64,000 bases of DNA from Paenibacillus nanensis (lineage in GTDB: Bacteria > Bacillota > Bacilli > Paenibacillales > Paenibacillaceae), in NCBI RefSeq assembly GCF_003583765.1, contig NZ_QXQA01000014.1:62001-126000 (forward strand), in the 5' to 3' direction. Shown here one piece after another: positions 43,787 to 52,857 of this stretch (the first letter of the stretch is position 1; each line of letters starts with the position of its first letter). The translations under genes and the position numbers were made by a program. The notes under the pieces are model-generated. The model did no database searches. It saw only the letters and a program-made list of their open reading frames with translations, and was not told the origin of the DNA.

Positions 43787-45112
43787 ATGTTTGTCGATAA
43801 GGCGAAAATATTTGTAAAAGGCGGAGACGGCGGAGACGGAATTGTCTCTTTCCGCCGCGAGAAGTATGTGGAAAACGGCGGTCCTGCAGGCGGAGACGGA
43901 GGCAACGGCGGAGATTTGATCTTCCGTGTTGACGAAGGCTTGCGCACGCTGATGGACTTCCGGTATCAGAAGCATTTCAAAGCGGAGCGCGGCGAGCGCG
44001 GCAAGGTAAAAGGCATGCACGGCGCCAGCGCGGAGGATACGATCGTTCGGATTCCGCCAGGGACGGTCGTCATTGACGATGATACAGGAGAAGTCATTGC
44101 CGATATGACGAGGCATGGCCAAGAGGTTGTAGTCGCCAAAGGCGGACGCGGCGGACGCGGCAATATCCGGTTCGCGACGCCGACCAATCCGGCTCCTTAT
44201 ATTTCGGAGAACGGAGAGGAAGGCGAGGAGCGCTGGGTTGTGCTTGAGCTGAAGGTAATGGCGGACGTGGGTCTTGTAGGCTTCCCGAGCGTCGGGAAAT
44301 CGACGCTTCTGTCTGTCGTATCGGGCGCAAAGCCGAAGATTGGCGCTTACCACTTTACGACGATCACACCCAATCTGGGCGTTGTGGATGTGGGTGACGG
44401 CCGCAGCTTTGTAATGGCGGATTTGCCGGGACTGATCGAAGGCGCGCATGAAGGCGTCGGACTCGGCCATGAGTTTTTGCGCCACGTCGAGAGAACGCGG
44501 GTTATTATCCACGTCATTGACATGGCGGCGTCCGAAGGGCGAGACCCTTATGACGATTGGAAGAAGATTAACGCCGAGCTGGCGCTGTACAACGCGAAGC
44601 TGGCGGAGCGCCCTCAGATCATCGCCGCGAACAAAATGGACATGCCGGAGGCTGAGGAGCAGCTTGAGCTATTCAAGCAGCAGCTCGCGGAAGAGGACAG
44701 CGAGCGCATTTATGAGATCGTTCCGATCTCTTCTTTGACGAAGCAAGGCATTCAGGAGCTGCTCTATAAGGCGGCCGATCTGCTTGATACGGTTGCGGTG
44801 CAGACTGAGGTTGAAGAAGTTAAGGCGATCGAAGAGCGCAAGGTGTACAGCTACGAGAAGAAGGAAGACATCACGTTTACGATCCATCGGGAAGACGAAA
44901 TTTTCGTCGTTGAAAGCGAAGGCATTGCCCGGATGATGAAACGAATGAATTTAAACTCTTATGACGCGGTCATGCGGTTCGCGCGGATTATGCGGAAGCT
45001 TGGGGTGGACGAGGCTTTGCGCAAACAAGGCGCAAAAGACGGCGATATGGTTCGAGTTAATGATTTTGCGTTCGAATTTTTTGAAGGCAGCGACTATAAT
45101 CCTTACGAATAA
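43787..45112 (+). CDS. obg: Obg/CgtA GTPase
   Basis: Essential GTPase tied to 50S assembly and, in Bacillus, to the stress response and Spo0A phosphorylation. It has 441 residues. The glycine-rich Obg fold spans about 1-158 (GGDGGDGIVSFRREKYV). The G domain has GFPSVGKSTLL near residue 166 and a DLPGLIEGAHEG G3. The C-terminal OCT domain (about 355-430) is present. It starts 13 bases after spo0B and is very likely co-transcribed with it. GGAGG precedes the ATG. Confidence 0.98.
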   Translation: MFVDKAKIFVKGGDGGDGIVSFRREKYVENGGPAGGDGGNGGDLIFRVDEGLRTLMDFRYQKHFKAERGERGKVKGMHGASAEDTIVRIPPGTVVIDDDTGEVIADMTRHGQEVVVAKGGRGGRGNIRFATPTNPAPYISENGEEGEERWVVLELKVMADVGLVGFPSVGKSTLLSVVSGAKPKIGAYHFTTITPNLGVVDVGDGRSFVMADLPGLIEGAHEGVGLGHEFLRHVERTRVIIHVIDMAASEGRDPYDDWKKINAELALYNAKLAERPQIIAANKMDMPEAEEQLELFKQQLAEEDSERIYEIVPISSLTKQGIQELLYKAADLLDTVAVQTEVEEVKAIEERKVYSYEKKEDITFTIHREDEIFVVESEGIARMMKRMNLNSYDAVMRFARIMRKLGVDEALRKQGAKDGDMVRVNDFAFEFFEGSDYNPYE

Positions 45113-45120
45113 CACGAGAC

Positions 45121-45145
45121 AAGAGACGACGAAAGTCGTCTTTTT
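45121..45145 (+). terminator. Rho-independent terminator after obg
   Basis: GACGAC, GAAA tetraloop, GTCGTC, five T; the stem extends outward by A-T and G-U pairs. Confidence 0.8.
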
Positions 45146-45157
45146 CCATAGGGCCTA

Positions 45158-45186
45158 TTGCCGGGGCGCTGCGATTCCGTTATAAT
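45158..45186 (+). promoter_or_regulatory. sigma-A promoter for pheB-hom-thrB-pheA
   Basis: TTGCCG, a 17-nt spacer and a perfect TATAAT, 42 bases before the pheB start. It stands just downstream of the obg terminator. Confidence 0.7.
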
Positions 45187-45228
45187 GTCCACTATAGGTG
45201 TACATTTGTCTTTTTGAGGAGGACGCAA

Positions 45229-45666
45229 GTGGCTGATCGCTATTATGTCGTTCGAGAGGACATACTGCCGGAGGCGATACAAAAAACGATCCTGGTGAAG
45301 GAGCTGCTCGCAAGCGGCAGCGCGGCAACCGTTCATGAAGCCGTGGAGAGGGCCGGTCTCAGCCGCAGCGCGTTCTACAAATACAAGGACGGCGTTTACG
45401 CGCTGAATGAAATGAACCAGGAACGAATCGTGACGGTATCGATGGATTTGGCGCATCGGGCAGGCGTATTATCGAGCGTGCTTGGGCTGATTGCCGCTCA
45501 AGGCGGGAATGTGCTGACGATGAACCAAAGCATTCCGCTGCAAGGCTATGCGAATGTCGTGTTGTCCGTGGACGTATCGCAGGTGGCGGGCGACGCTTCC
45601 GAATTGGCGGAGCTGCTGCGGCGGGAGCCCGGCGTGCGCAAGGCGGCTATTATCGGCAGAGGATAA
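45229..45666 (+). CDS. pheB: PheB, ACT-domain protein (UPF0735)
   Basis: Small amino-acid-binding ACT protein; in B. subtilis pheB lies next to pheA, but its exact role is not settled. GTG 45229 has GAGGAGG six bases upstream and gives 145 residues; the frame is open back to a TTG at 45214. Residues 25-60 look like a helix-turn-helix (VHEAVERAGLSRSAFYKYKD), so DNA binding is possible. The ACT domain covers about 68-145. First gene of an operon with hom, thrB and pheA. Confidence 0.92.
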   Translation: MADRYYVVREDILPEAIQKTILVKELLASGSAATVHEAVERAGLSRSAFYKYKDGVYALNEMNQERIVTVSMDLAHRAGVLSSVLGLIAAQGGNVLTMNQSIPLQGYANVVLSVDVSQVAGDASELAELLRREPGVRKAAIIGRG

Positions 45667-45690
45667 CAAGTTTGGATGTGGAGGGATTAT

Positions 45691-46977
45691 ATGAAGCCGG
45701 TTAAAGTAGGTTTGTTGGGGCTCGGCACGGTTGGAACGGGTGTCGTGCGTATTGTGGAAGGCCATCAGGAGGATTTGCAGAGTCAAGTCGGTTCTCCCAT
45801 CATGATTGAGAAAGTGCTGGTGCAAAATAAGAGCAAGGCGAGAAATATCGCTGTTTCGCCGGATAAGCTGACGGAGGATCCTTGGGAAGTGATCCGCCAT
45901 CCGGAGATTGATGTCATCGTGGAAGTGATGGGAGGCATCGCTAACACGAAGGAATATATCCTCGAAGCGTTGTCTTTGGGCAAGCATGTTGTAACGGCCA
46001 ACAAAGATTTGATGGCTCTTCACGGGCCGGAAATTTTGGCGAAGGCGCATGAGCATCGCTGCGACGTGTTATATGAGGCGAGCGTAGCCGGCGGCATTCC
46101 GATTATCCGCACGCTGGTGGAAGGCTTCTCCTCCGACCGGATTACGAAAATTATGGGTATCGTGAACGGAACAACCAACTATATCCTGACGAAAATGAGC
46201 CAAGAGGGCGCTTCGTATTCGGACGTGCTCAAGGAAGCGCAGGAGTTGGGCTATGCGGAGTCCGATCCGACGTCTGACGTCGAGGGACTTGATGCTGCCC
46301 GCAAAATGACGATTCTTGCGACGCTCGGCTTCCGCTCGAACGTGGCGCTGGAGGATGTATCCACGCAAGGCATTTCTTCCGTAAGCAAAGAAGACATTTT
46401 ATATGCAAAGAGACTTGGCTATGAGCTGAAGCTTCTTGGGATCGCGGAGAGTCAAGACGATCAGATCAGCGTCAGCGTGCAGCCGACGATGGTTAGAAAA
46501 ACGCATCCGATCGCTTCCGTTAACGGCGTATTTAATGCCGTGTATGTATTCGGGGAAGCGGTTGGCGAGACGATGTTCTACGGCGCGGGCGCCGGCGAGC
46601 TGCCGACGGCGACTTCCGTTGTGGCCGACCTTGTCGCCGTCGTGAAAAACTTGAAGCTGGGCGTGAACGGCAAGCAAGGCGCCGTCGCCTACAAAGAGAA
46701 GAAGCTCAAAACCGACGAGCAAATCTCCTCGAAATATTTCCTGCTTCTGCATGTGGCGGATCGTGCAGGGGTATTGGCTCGCATTACGCAGGCGTTTGCG
46801 GATTATGAGGTCAGTCTGGAATCCGTGCTGCAGCAGCCGAATCCGAACAATCCGGATGCCGAAATTATTATCATTACGCATGACGCCAGCAGAGCGGCGA
46901 TTAAGAAGGTACTCGCGAACTTCGAATCCTTGGATGTCGTTTACAAAGTGAAAAGCGTCTACCGGGTGGAAGGATAA
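45691..46977 (+). CDS. hom: homoserine dehydrogenase
   Basis: NAD(P)H-dependent reduction of aspartate semialdehyde to homoserine. ATG 45691 has GGAGG six bases upstream; an ATG at 45676 in frame overlaps that site and is unlikely. It has 428 residues. The Rossmann motif is VGLLGLGTVGTGV. The catalytic domain contains VAGGIPIIRTL and NGTTNYILT. A C-terminal ACT domain (about 350-428) suggests threonine feedback. thrB begins three bases later. Confidence 0.97.
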   Translation: MKPVKVGLLGLGTVGTGVVRIVEGHQEDLQSQVGSPIMIEKVLVQNKSKARNIAVSPDKLTEDPWEVIRHPEIDVIVEVMGGIANTKEYILEALSLGKHVVTANKDLMALHGPEILAKAHEHRCDVLYEASVAGGIPIIRTLVEGFSSDRITKIMGIVNGTTNYILTKMSQEGASYSDVLKEAQELGYAESDPTSDVEGLDAARKMTILATLGFRSNVALEDVSTQGISSVSKEDILYAKRLGYELKLLGIAESQDDQISVSVQPTMVRKTHPIASVNGVFNAVYVFGEAVGETMFYGAGAGELPTATSVVADLVAVVKNLKLGVNGKQGAVAYKEKKLKTDEQISSKYFLLLHVADRAGVLARITQAFADYEVSLESVLQQPNPNNPDAEIIIITHDASRAAIKKVLANFESLDVVYKVKSVYRVEG

Positions 46978-46980
46978 GCG

Positions 46981-47979
46981 ATGAACAACCGACGAGTAAT
47001 CGTGAAGGTTCCCGCCAGCACCGCCAACTTGGGACCGGGCTTCGATACGCTGGGCATGGCGCTGTCGCTGTTCGCATGGATCGAAATGTCCGTGCCGCAG
47101 ACAGGCGGGACGACCTTTGAATTTTTTGGAGACGGTATGGACTGTTTGCCGCGAGACAAATCGAACCTGCTTTATAAAGTGGCGCAGCTTGTTTTTGAAG
47201 AGGCTGGCGCTGAGGTGCCGGAGCTTGCCATCGCGATGTACAGCGAGATCCCGCTCGCAAGGGGACTTGGCAGCAGCGCCTCGGCCATCGTCGGAGCATT
47301 GGCTGCCGCGAACGCGTTAATCGGCAGCCCGCTCAGCCCGATGAAGCTGTTCCAGATCGCGACCGAGCTGGAAGGGCATCCCGACAATGTCGGCGCCTCG
47401 CTGTTCGGCGGCATCGTCGTATCGGCTTGGGACGGCGAGGAGGCGCAGTATGCGCGGATCGAGCCGCCCAAACGGCTTGAGGCGCTGGTTGCGATTCCAG
47501 CGTTCGAGCTGCTCACGGAGAAGGCGCGCCATGCGCTGCCTTCCGCCGTGTCGATGGCCGACGCCGTCTATAACGTCGGCCGTAGCTCTTTGCTCGTCGC
47601 GGCGCTGGCCGGCGGCGAGCTGGAGCTGATCCGCCATGCGATGAAGGATCGGCTGCACCAGCCTTACCGTGCAGCCCTTATTCCCGGCATGGCGGAAATT
47701 TTGGAGCGCGCCGCGGACTTCGGCGCGCTTGGCGCGGCGCTCAGCGGAGCGGGGCCGACGCTGATCGCGTTTGTGGACGCGGCAAGCGGCGAGAAGGCGC
47801 AGCTTGAGAGCTTTTTGAAGGCGACGCTCGCGAAGGAAGGCATCGAAGCGGAGACATTATGGCTGGCGCCTTGCTTGAGCGGGCCGGAAATTACGGTGGA
47901 GGAGACGCAATCCGCAGGCACGGGGGCGGAACGGCGGTTAACCCTGCTGGACAGAATCAGAGGAGAAGTCAAAGCATGA
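46981..47979 (+). CDS. thrB: homoserine kinase
   Basis: GHMP kinase that phosphorylates homoserine for threonine synthesis. It has 332 residues, about 20 more than usual, the excess being at the C-terminus. VKVPASTANLGPGFDTLG opens the protein, and the ATP-binding motif PLARGLGSSASAIVG is near residue 89. There is no thrC next to it. The stop overlaps the pheA start by four bases (ATGA). Confidence 0.96.
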   Translation: MNNRRVIVKVPASTANLGPGFDTLGMALSLFAWIEMSVPQTGGTTFEFFGDGMDCLPRDKSNLLYKVAQLVFEEAGAEVPELAIAMYSEIPLARGLGSSASAIVGALAAANALIGSPLSPMKLFQIATELEGHPDNVGASLFGGIVVSAWDGEEAQYARIEPPKRLEALVAIPAFELLTEKARHALPSAVSMADAVYNVGRSSLLVAALAGGELELIRHAMKDRLHQPYRAALIPGMAEILERAADFGALGAALSGAGPTLIAFVDAASGEKAQLESFLKATLAKEGIEAETLWLAPCLSGPEITVEETQSAGTGAERRLTLLDRIRGEVKA

Positions 47980-48854
47980 AAACAATCGCATTGCTGCCGG
48001 CGGGCTCCGTCTCGGACGAAGCGGCCAAGCATTTGTTCGCCGGCGAAAACCAGGTGGAATGGAAGCATCATAGGCTCATTGCCGATGTATTCCTCTCAAC
48101 CGTAAACGGGATTAGCGACTACAGCGTCATCCCGATTGAAAATACGATCGAAGGCTCCGTCAGCCTTCATATGGATTGGCTTGTCCACGAGGTGGATTTG
48201 CCGATGCAGGCGGAATGGGTATACCCGTCCATTCAGAATCTGATCGGAAGAAAGTCGGAGCTGCAAGGGGATACGGGAGCGACCCTCGACTTCTCCCGGA
48301 TTAAAAAGGTGATCAGTCACCCTGTTGCGATGGCGCAATGTCTTCAGTTCCTGCGAACCTCTATGCCTAACGCGGAGATGGAGCATGTCAGCAGCACCGC
48401 CGAAGCGGTTCGAATTGTCCGGGATCATCCGGGCGAAGGAATTGCGGCAATCGGCACACGGATAGCGGCGGCAAACAATGGACTCGATTTGTTGGCGACG
48501 GAAATTACGGATCACGACAACAATTATACGAGGTTCATGCTCGTCGGCAAGGAGCCGTACGCCGCCCGCAAGTCGGACCGGATCAAAACAAGCATTCTTG
48601 TGACGCTGCCGGAGGATTTTCCGGGGGCTCTTCACCAGGTGCTATCCGCCTTCGCGTGGCGGCGCATCAACCTGTCGCGGATTGAGTCGCGTCCGACGAA
48701 AAAGAAGCTGGGCAGTTATTATTTTTATATCGAAATCGAGATGTCCCTGGATTCGGTGCTCCTGCCCGCGGCTTTGCAGGAAATCGAAGCGATCGGCTGC
48801 AGCATTCGCATCCTGGGATGCTACCCTAGTTTCACTTACGAGCAGCTATTATAA
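47976..48854 (+). CDS. pheA: prephenate dehydratase
   Basis: Turns prephenate into phenylpyruvate for phenylalanine. ATG 47976 has AGAGGAG upstream, inside the end of thrB, and gives 292 residues; an open frame further upstream is only the shadow of thrB. The catalytic PDT domain has PIENTIEGSV and NNYTRFMLVG, whose Thr and Phe are required in the family. An ACT domain follows (about 205-285), with an ESRPTKKKLGSYYFYIEIE segment that binds phenylalanine for feedback inhibition. Confidence 0.97.
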   Translation: MKTIALLPAGSVSDEAAKHLFAGENQVEWKHHRLIADVFLSTVNGISDYSVIPIENTIEGSVSLHMDWLVHEVDLPMQAEWVYPSIQNLIGRKSELQGDTGATLDFSRIKKVISHPVAMAQCLQFLRTSMPNAEMEHVSSTAEAVRIVRDHPGEGIAAIGTRIAAANNGLDLLATEITDHDNNYTRFMLVGKEPYAARKSDRIKTSILVTLPEDFPGALHQVLSAFAWRRINLSRIESRPTKKKLGSYYFYIEIEMSLDSVLLPAALQEIEAIGCSIRILGCYPSFTYEQLL

Positions 48855-48922
48855 TTAGATTGTGGGTTAGACGAACTGAGAGGTTCATGATCGACACATA
48901 ATGCGGAGGTGTAAGGTTCGGT

Positions 48923-49804
48923 ATGGCAGAGCAATGGATTTATTTGAATGGTGAATATGTAAAAAAAGAAGACGCGAAGGTTTCCGTTTACGATCACGGC
49001 TTCTTGTACGGGGACGGCATTTTTGAGGGCATTCGGATTTATGACGGCAACATTTTTAAATGCAAAGAGCATCTGGACCGCTTGTATGATTCGGCCAAAT
49101 CGATCATGCTCGACATTCCTTTAACTTATGATGAGATGCAGGCTGCGCTTGTAGAGACAATCCGCCGCAACGAGCTGCGCGACGGTTATATCCGTCTTGT
49201 CGTCTCTCGCGGTCCCGGCAACCTGGGGCTGGATCCAAAGCGCTGCCCGGCAGCTTTTGTCATCATTATTGTGGAGCAGCTTGCGATTTACCCGGAGGAG
49301 GCATACAAGAACGGTCTCGTCTCCGTATCTGTATCCCAGCGCCGCAATATTCCGGATGCGCTTAACCCGAAGATCAAATCGCTGAACTATTTGAATAATA
49401 TTTTGGTCAAAATTCAGGCGAACCTGGCCGGTGTGGGCGAAGCGATCATGCTGAACTCGCAAGGCTATGTGGCAGAGGGCTCCAGCGATAACATCTTCAT
49501 CATTAAGAACGGCACTGTGTTTACGCCGCCTTGCTATATCGGCGCCCTTGAAGGCATTACGCGCGCGGCGATTATTGAGCTTTGCGACAAGCTCGGCTAC
49601 AAGCTGAAGGAAGAGCCGTTTACGCTGCATGACGTTTACGTCGCGGATGAGGTGTTCTTCACAGGCACGGCAGCTGAAGTTATCGCGGTTCGCGAAGTCG
49701 ACGGCCGCACGATCGGATCCGGACAAGCCGGTCCGATTACGACGCATCTGCTTCAAGAATTCCGTAAAATCGTTACCGTTGACGGCGTAAAGGTTTACGA
49801 ATAG
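48923..49804 (+). CDS. ilvE: branched-chain amino acid aminotransferase (class IV)
   Basis: PLP aminotransferase for leucine, isoleucine and valine. It has 293 residues, the short bacterial form. The PLP lysine is Lys152 in NPKIKSLNYLNN. SSDNIFIIKNGTV and GITRAAIIELC are typical of class IV. D-amino acid transaminase and aminodeoxychorismate lyase share the fold, but YDHGFLYGDGIFEGIR and the overall length favour IlvE. Both a GGAGGTG and an AAGG site precede the ATG. It follows pheA after 68 bases and may belong to the same operon. Confidence 0.93.
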   Translation: MAEQWIYLNGEYVKKEDAKVSVYDHGFLYGDGIFEGIRIYDGNIFKCKEHLDRLYDSAKSIMLDIPLTYDEMQAALVETIRRNELRDGYIRLVVSRGPGNLGLDPKRCPAAFVIIIVEQLAIYPEEAYKNGLVSVSVSQRRNIPDALNPKIKSLNYLNNILVKIQANLAGVGEAIMLNSQGYVAEGSSDNIFIIKNGTVFTPPCYIGALEGITRAAIIELCDKLGYKLKEEPFTLHDVYVADEVFFTGTAAEVIAVREVDGRTIGSGQAGPITTHLLQEFRKIVTVDGVKVYE

Positions 49805-50141
49805 CTTATCCCGAATGCGGCACTTCAAGCGGAGCCGGCGCTCATGCAGCGCCGGCTTTTTGCGTTCATCTATTTTTTATGATAAATGCGCCCTCAGCAG
49901 CTCTCTTGTGCGCGGTTGTCCCGCTTAACCCTCACTAAGCGCTCAGTATTTCCTTCTGATGCGGCCGATTGGCTGTCAACTTATGACGAATATTCCGTGT
50001 TTTTGGGGGAGACTGGACATGCCTCGACGTTTTTTTCTAAAAAGTGGAGACACCTGCCCATGTTCTGCATAGGATGTAGAGATTGATAACAGGCATTAGC
50101 CGTGCCAAGTTATTCAGAACGTAACAGGAGGTCATCGGCGA
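49805..50141. other. gap between ilvE and the SafA-like gene
   Basis: Apart from the terminator at 49833-49861 I see no supported gene. At 49922-49941 there is a 6-bp-arm inverted repeat (CGCTTA/TAAGCG, eight-base loop). A 66-codon open frame at 49886-50086 has no ribosome site and unusual composition, so I do not call it. CATAGGAT near 50068 faintly resembles a sigma-E -10 box, but without a -35. Confidence 0.4.
49833..49861 (+). terminator. Rho-independent terminator after ilvE
   Basis: Perfect 10-bp stem AGCCGGCGCT/AGCGCCGGCT, five-base loop, five T. Confidence 0.85.
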
Positions 50142-52721
50142 GTGAAAATCCATATGGTCAAAAAAGGCGACACGTTATACTCCATTGGCCAGAAGTATAA
50201 CGTTTCGCTGGAAGAAATTTTGGCGCTGAACTCGGATATTACGAATCCGGATGCGCTGGACGTTGGCATGAAGATCAAAATCCCTTCAAGCCACAATGCA
50301 CAGAATGGAGTGAACGGAATGGAGATTATGCACCAGCATGTCGTCAAGCAGGGGGATACGCTGTGGAAGCTGTCCAAAGCTTGGGGGGTGCCGCTGGCCA
50401 CAATTATTCATGCCAATCCTCATCTCAAAAACCCGAACGTGCTGCTGACCGGAGAGATCGTGAACATTCCGAAGGCGAATGCCCAAGTTCCCGCATCCTT
50501 CACCCCTCAGAGCACATCCGGCAAAACACCTACACATCCGCTAAGCCCGACTTCGATCATGCAGGGCGTACAGGGTGTCGTCGGAAAGCTGGCAACGGCT
50601 CCTTCGGTAGTCGGAAAAACGTTTACCGGTTTTGTTACGGACAAAAAAAATACAGCCCCTATCACAGGAAAAACGCCAACCGCTCCGATCGTGTCACCCG
50701 TTCCGCCCGCGCCGGCTCCTGCTCCGCCTGCCGCGAAGGTAGAGCCTGCTAAAAAAGCCGAGCCGGAGAAAAAAGTCGAACCGCTCGCCGAGAAGGCTGA
50801 ACCGATCGCTTCAAAAGAACAGCCCGCCAAAAAGGAGCCTGCAGCTGAAAAAGTCGAGCCTCTTGCAGCCGAAAAAACGGCTCCGCTCTCGACGGGCAAA
50901 ACGGCTCCGGCCTCTAAAACGCCGACGGGCGATATCTCGCCGCTCTCGACAGGAAAAACAGCGCCGGCTTCCAAAACGCCGACGGGCGATATTACGCCGC
51001 TTTCATCTAACGTTGCTCCAATGTCCAGCGGCAACGTGGCGCCGCTCTCGTCAAACGTAGCGCCGTTATCCGGCGGTAATGTAGCGCCGCTCTCGTCGAA
51101 CGCAGCGCCGTTATCCGGCGGTAATGTAGCGCCGCTTTCGGAAAATGTGTCGCCGTATTCCGGAGGTAAAGTCTCGCCGCTTTCGGAAAATGTGTCGCCG
51201 TATTCCGGAGGTAAAGTCTCGCCGCTTTCGGAAAATGTATCGCCGTATTCCGGAGGTAAAGTCTCGCCGCTTTCGGAAAATGTATCGCCGTATTCCGGAG
51301 GTAAAGTCTCGCCGCTTTCGGAAAATGTGTCGCCGTATTCCGGAGGTAAAGTCGCGCCGCTTTCGGAAAATGTGTCGCCGTATTCCGGAGGTAAAGTCTC
51401 GCCGCTTTCGGAAAATATATCGCCGTATTCCGGCGGCAACGTCTCGCCGCTATCGGCGAATGTATCGCCGTATTCCGGCGGCAACGTCTCGCCGCTATCG
51501 GCGAATGTATCGCCGTTGTCCGGCGGCAACGTCGCACCGCTGTCGGCGAATGTATCGCCGTTGTCCGGCGGCAACGTCTCGCCGTTATCGGCGAATATAT
51601 CGCCGTTGTCCGGCGGCAACGTCGCACCGCTGTCGGCGAATGTATCGCCGTTGTCCGGCGGCAATTTCTCGCCGCTTTCTGAAAATACTGCACCTGCGAC
51701 GAAGACGACAGCCTATGCGAATAAAGCATTACCGTTGGAATATCAAGATAACTCGGAATACGGGCAAAGCATGGACCTGTTCCAACAATACAACGTGCCT
51801 GCCGTAGAGGCGATGTCCATGTACAATTCAAGCTATCCGGGCATAAACGCTTCGATGGTTCAACCATACTATGCTTCTCCGAATGATATGGCTCCTTACG
51901 GTTACGACACGGGTTCTAAATTCGGAGCGCTCGCGGACACAACGCAGCCTATGTATCCTTACGATTGTCCGCCAGGAACGTACCCATGGCAGGGTGTTAT
52001 GCCGTATGCGGGAGGACCCGATTGGGGTTACGGCAATCCATCGTACGAAGGCCTAAGCGAAGCTTTGCCGAATAAGGGCTACGTCTCGCCGCTATCCGAG
52101 GGAGCAAACAAAGGCTACGTTTCGCCATTGGCAGAAAATGAAAGCATGGTCTCACCGCTGTCTGCAGGCCCTAACGCAGGCATGGTCTTGCCAATGTCTG
52201 CAGGCCCTAACGCGGGCATGGTTTCGCCAATGTCTGCAGGCCCTAACACGGGCATGGTCTCGCCATTGTCGGCAGGCCCTAACACGGGCATGGTTTCGCC
52301 GATGTCCACTGGAGCAAACACAGGCATGGTATCCCCGTACGCATTCGGAGCGAATGCCGGCATGATCTCGCCATACTCGGCTGGACCTAATACGGGCATG
52401 GCGCCGATGTCGATGGGACAATTGTCGGAGCTGTCGGCTATGTACCCGCCAACAGGCTACACGGGGAACATTAGCGGGTACCCGACCGGAACCCCTTATC
52501 CGATGTGGGGAAACAATTCGGCCCCCGTTGCGGGACTAAGCACAAAGGATGACTGCGGCTGCGGCGGTAAAAGAGACGACGAGGCTGAAGCGGTCGGAAC
52601 AGCTTCGAAAGCCGGAGCTCTTAAACCGCGCAAAAAAGGAAAAAAAGCGGCTATCCGTACCGTAGTGCCGAAACCGAAGAGAAAGACGACAAGCGGCAGC
52701 CGTCCTTGGATCAACCGCTAG
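50142..52721 (+). CDS. SafA-like LysM spore-coat protein with two repeat blocks
   Basis: Probable spore coat/cortex interface protein. It has 859 residues from a GTG with CAGGAGGT nine bases upstream. There are two N-terminal LysM domains (about 2-46, HMVKKGDTLYSIGQKYNV, and 64-110, HVVKQGDTLWKLSKAWGV); B. subtilis SafA has one. A Pro/Ala/Lys-rich linker covers about 120-285. Then come 14 copies of a 15-residue repeat (about 304-513; consensus PLSxNVSPYSGGKVS, later PLSANVSPLSGGNVS). A Tyr/Pro-rich stretch leads to about seven 12-residue repeats (AGPNxGMVSPMS, about 668-755). The tail has DDCGCGGK and is very basic. The order SafA-like, bofC, ruv is the same as in B. subtilis. SpoVID at 20798 would be its partner. 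Confidence 0.8.
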   Translation: MKIHMVKKGDTLYSIGQKYNVSLEEILALNSDITNPDALDVGMKIKIPSSHNAQNGVNGMEIMHQHVVKQGDTLWKLSKAWGVPLATIIHANPHLKNPNVLLTGEIVNIPKANAQVPASFTPQSTSGKTPTHPLSPTSIMQGVQGVVGKLATAPSVVGKTFTGFVTDKKNTAPITGKTPTAPIVSPVPPAPAPAPPAAKVEPAKKAEPEKKVEPLAEKAEPIASKEQPAKKEPAAEKVEPLAAEKTAPLSTGKTAPASKTPTGDISPLSTGKTAPASKTPTGDITPLSSNVAPMSSGNVAPLSSNVAPLSGGNVAPLSSNAAPLSGGNVAPLSENVSPYSGGKVSPLSENVSPYSGGKVSPLSENVSPYSGGKVSPLSENVSPYSGGKVSPLSENVSPYSGGKVAPLSENVSPYSGGKVSPLSENISPYSGGNVSPLSANVSPYSGGNVSPLSANVSPLSGGNVAPLSANVSPLSGGNVSPLSANISPLSGGNVAPLSANVSPLSGGNFSPLSENTAPATKTTAYANKALPLEYQDNSEYGQSMDLFQQYNVPAVEAMSMYNSSYPGINASMVQPYYASPNDMAPYGYDTGSKFGALADTTQPMYPYDCPPGTYPWQGVMPYAGGPDWGYGNPSYEGLSEALPNKGYVSPLSEGANKGYVSPLAENESMVSPLSAGPNAGMVLPMSAGPNAGMVSPMSAGPNTGMVSPLSAGPNTGMVSPMSTGANTGMVSPYAFGANAGMISPYSAGPNTGMAPMSMGQLSELSAMYPPTGYTGNISGYPTGTPYPMWGNNSAPVAGLSTKDDCGCGGKRDDEAEAVGTASKAGALKPRKKGKKAAIRTVVPKPKRKTTSGSRPWINR
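51050..51690. repeat. 45-bp in-frame tandem repeat inside the SafA-like gene
   Basis: About 14 near-identical 45-bp units encoding the 15-residue PLSxNV-xPxSGG repeat. The first units carry TCG-rich codons and the middle six are almost identical at DNA level, which points to recent expansion by slippage or unequal recombination. Length probably varies between strains. Confidence 0.9.
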
Positions 52722-52756
52722 CCGTTTCGAATCGCTAATCGAACATGTAGAATATG

Positions 52757-52793
52757 AACGGGCCTCGCGCTATAAAAACGAGGCCTGTTTTTT
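52757..52793 (+). terminator. Rho-independent terminator after the SafA-like gene
   Basis: Stem ACGGGCCTCG/CGAGGCCTGT (one G-U pair) with six T. Confidence 0.8.
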
Positions 52794-52857
52794 GTTGAAT
52801 AATTATACATACATGGAGCAGACTATCAGAAAAATGCAAGTAAAGGGGGCTTCCTCA

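Noticed and set aside
49922..49941. Match to the phage T3 promoter/primer string (TTAACCCTCACTAA), suggesting vector sequence
   Set aside because: Only about 14 bases match, the T3 initiation end is absent, flanking DNA shows no other vector features, and the site is a natural inverted repeat CGCTTA/TAAGCG. Probably chance.
49886..50086. 66-codon frame between ilvE and the SafA-like gene
   Set aside because: No ribosome site, no conserved motif, and composition unlike the neighbouring genes.
50507..51664. Long minus-strand frame opposite the SafA-like repeats
   Set aside because: It mirrors the 45-bp repeat of the true gene; codon bias and the LysM domains support the + strand.
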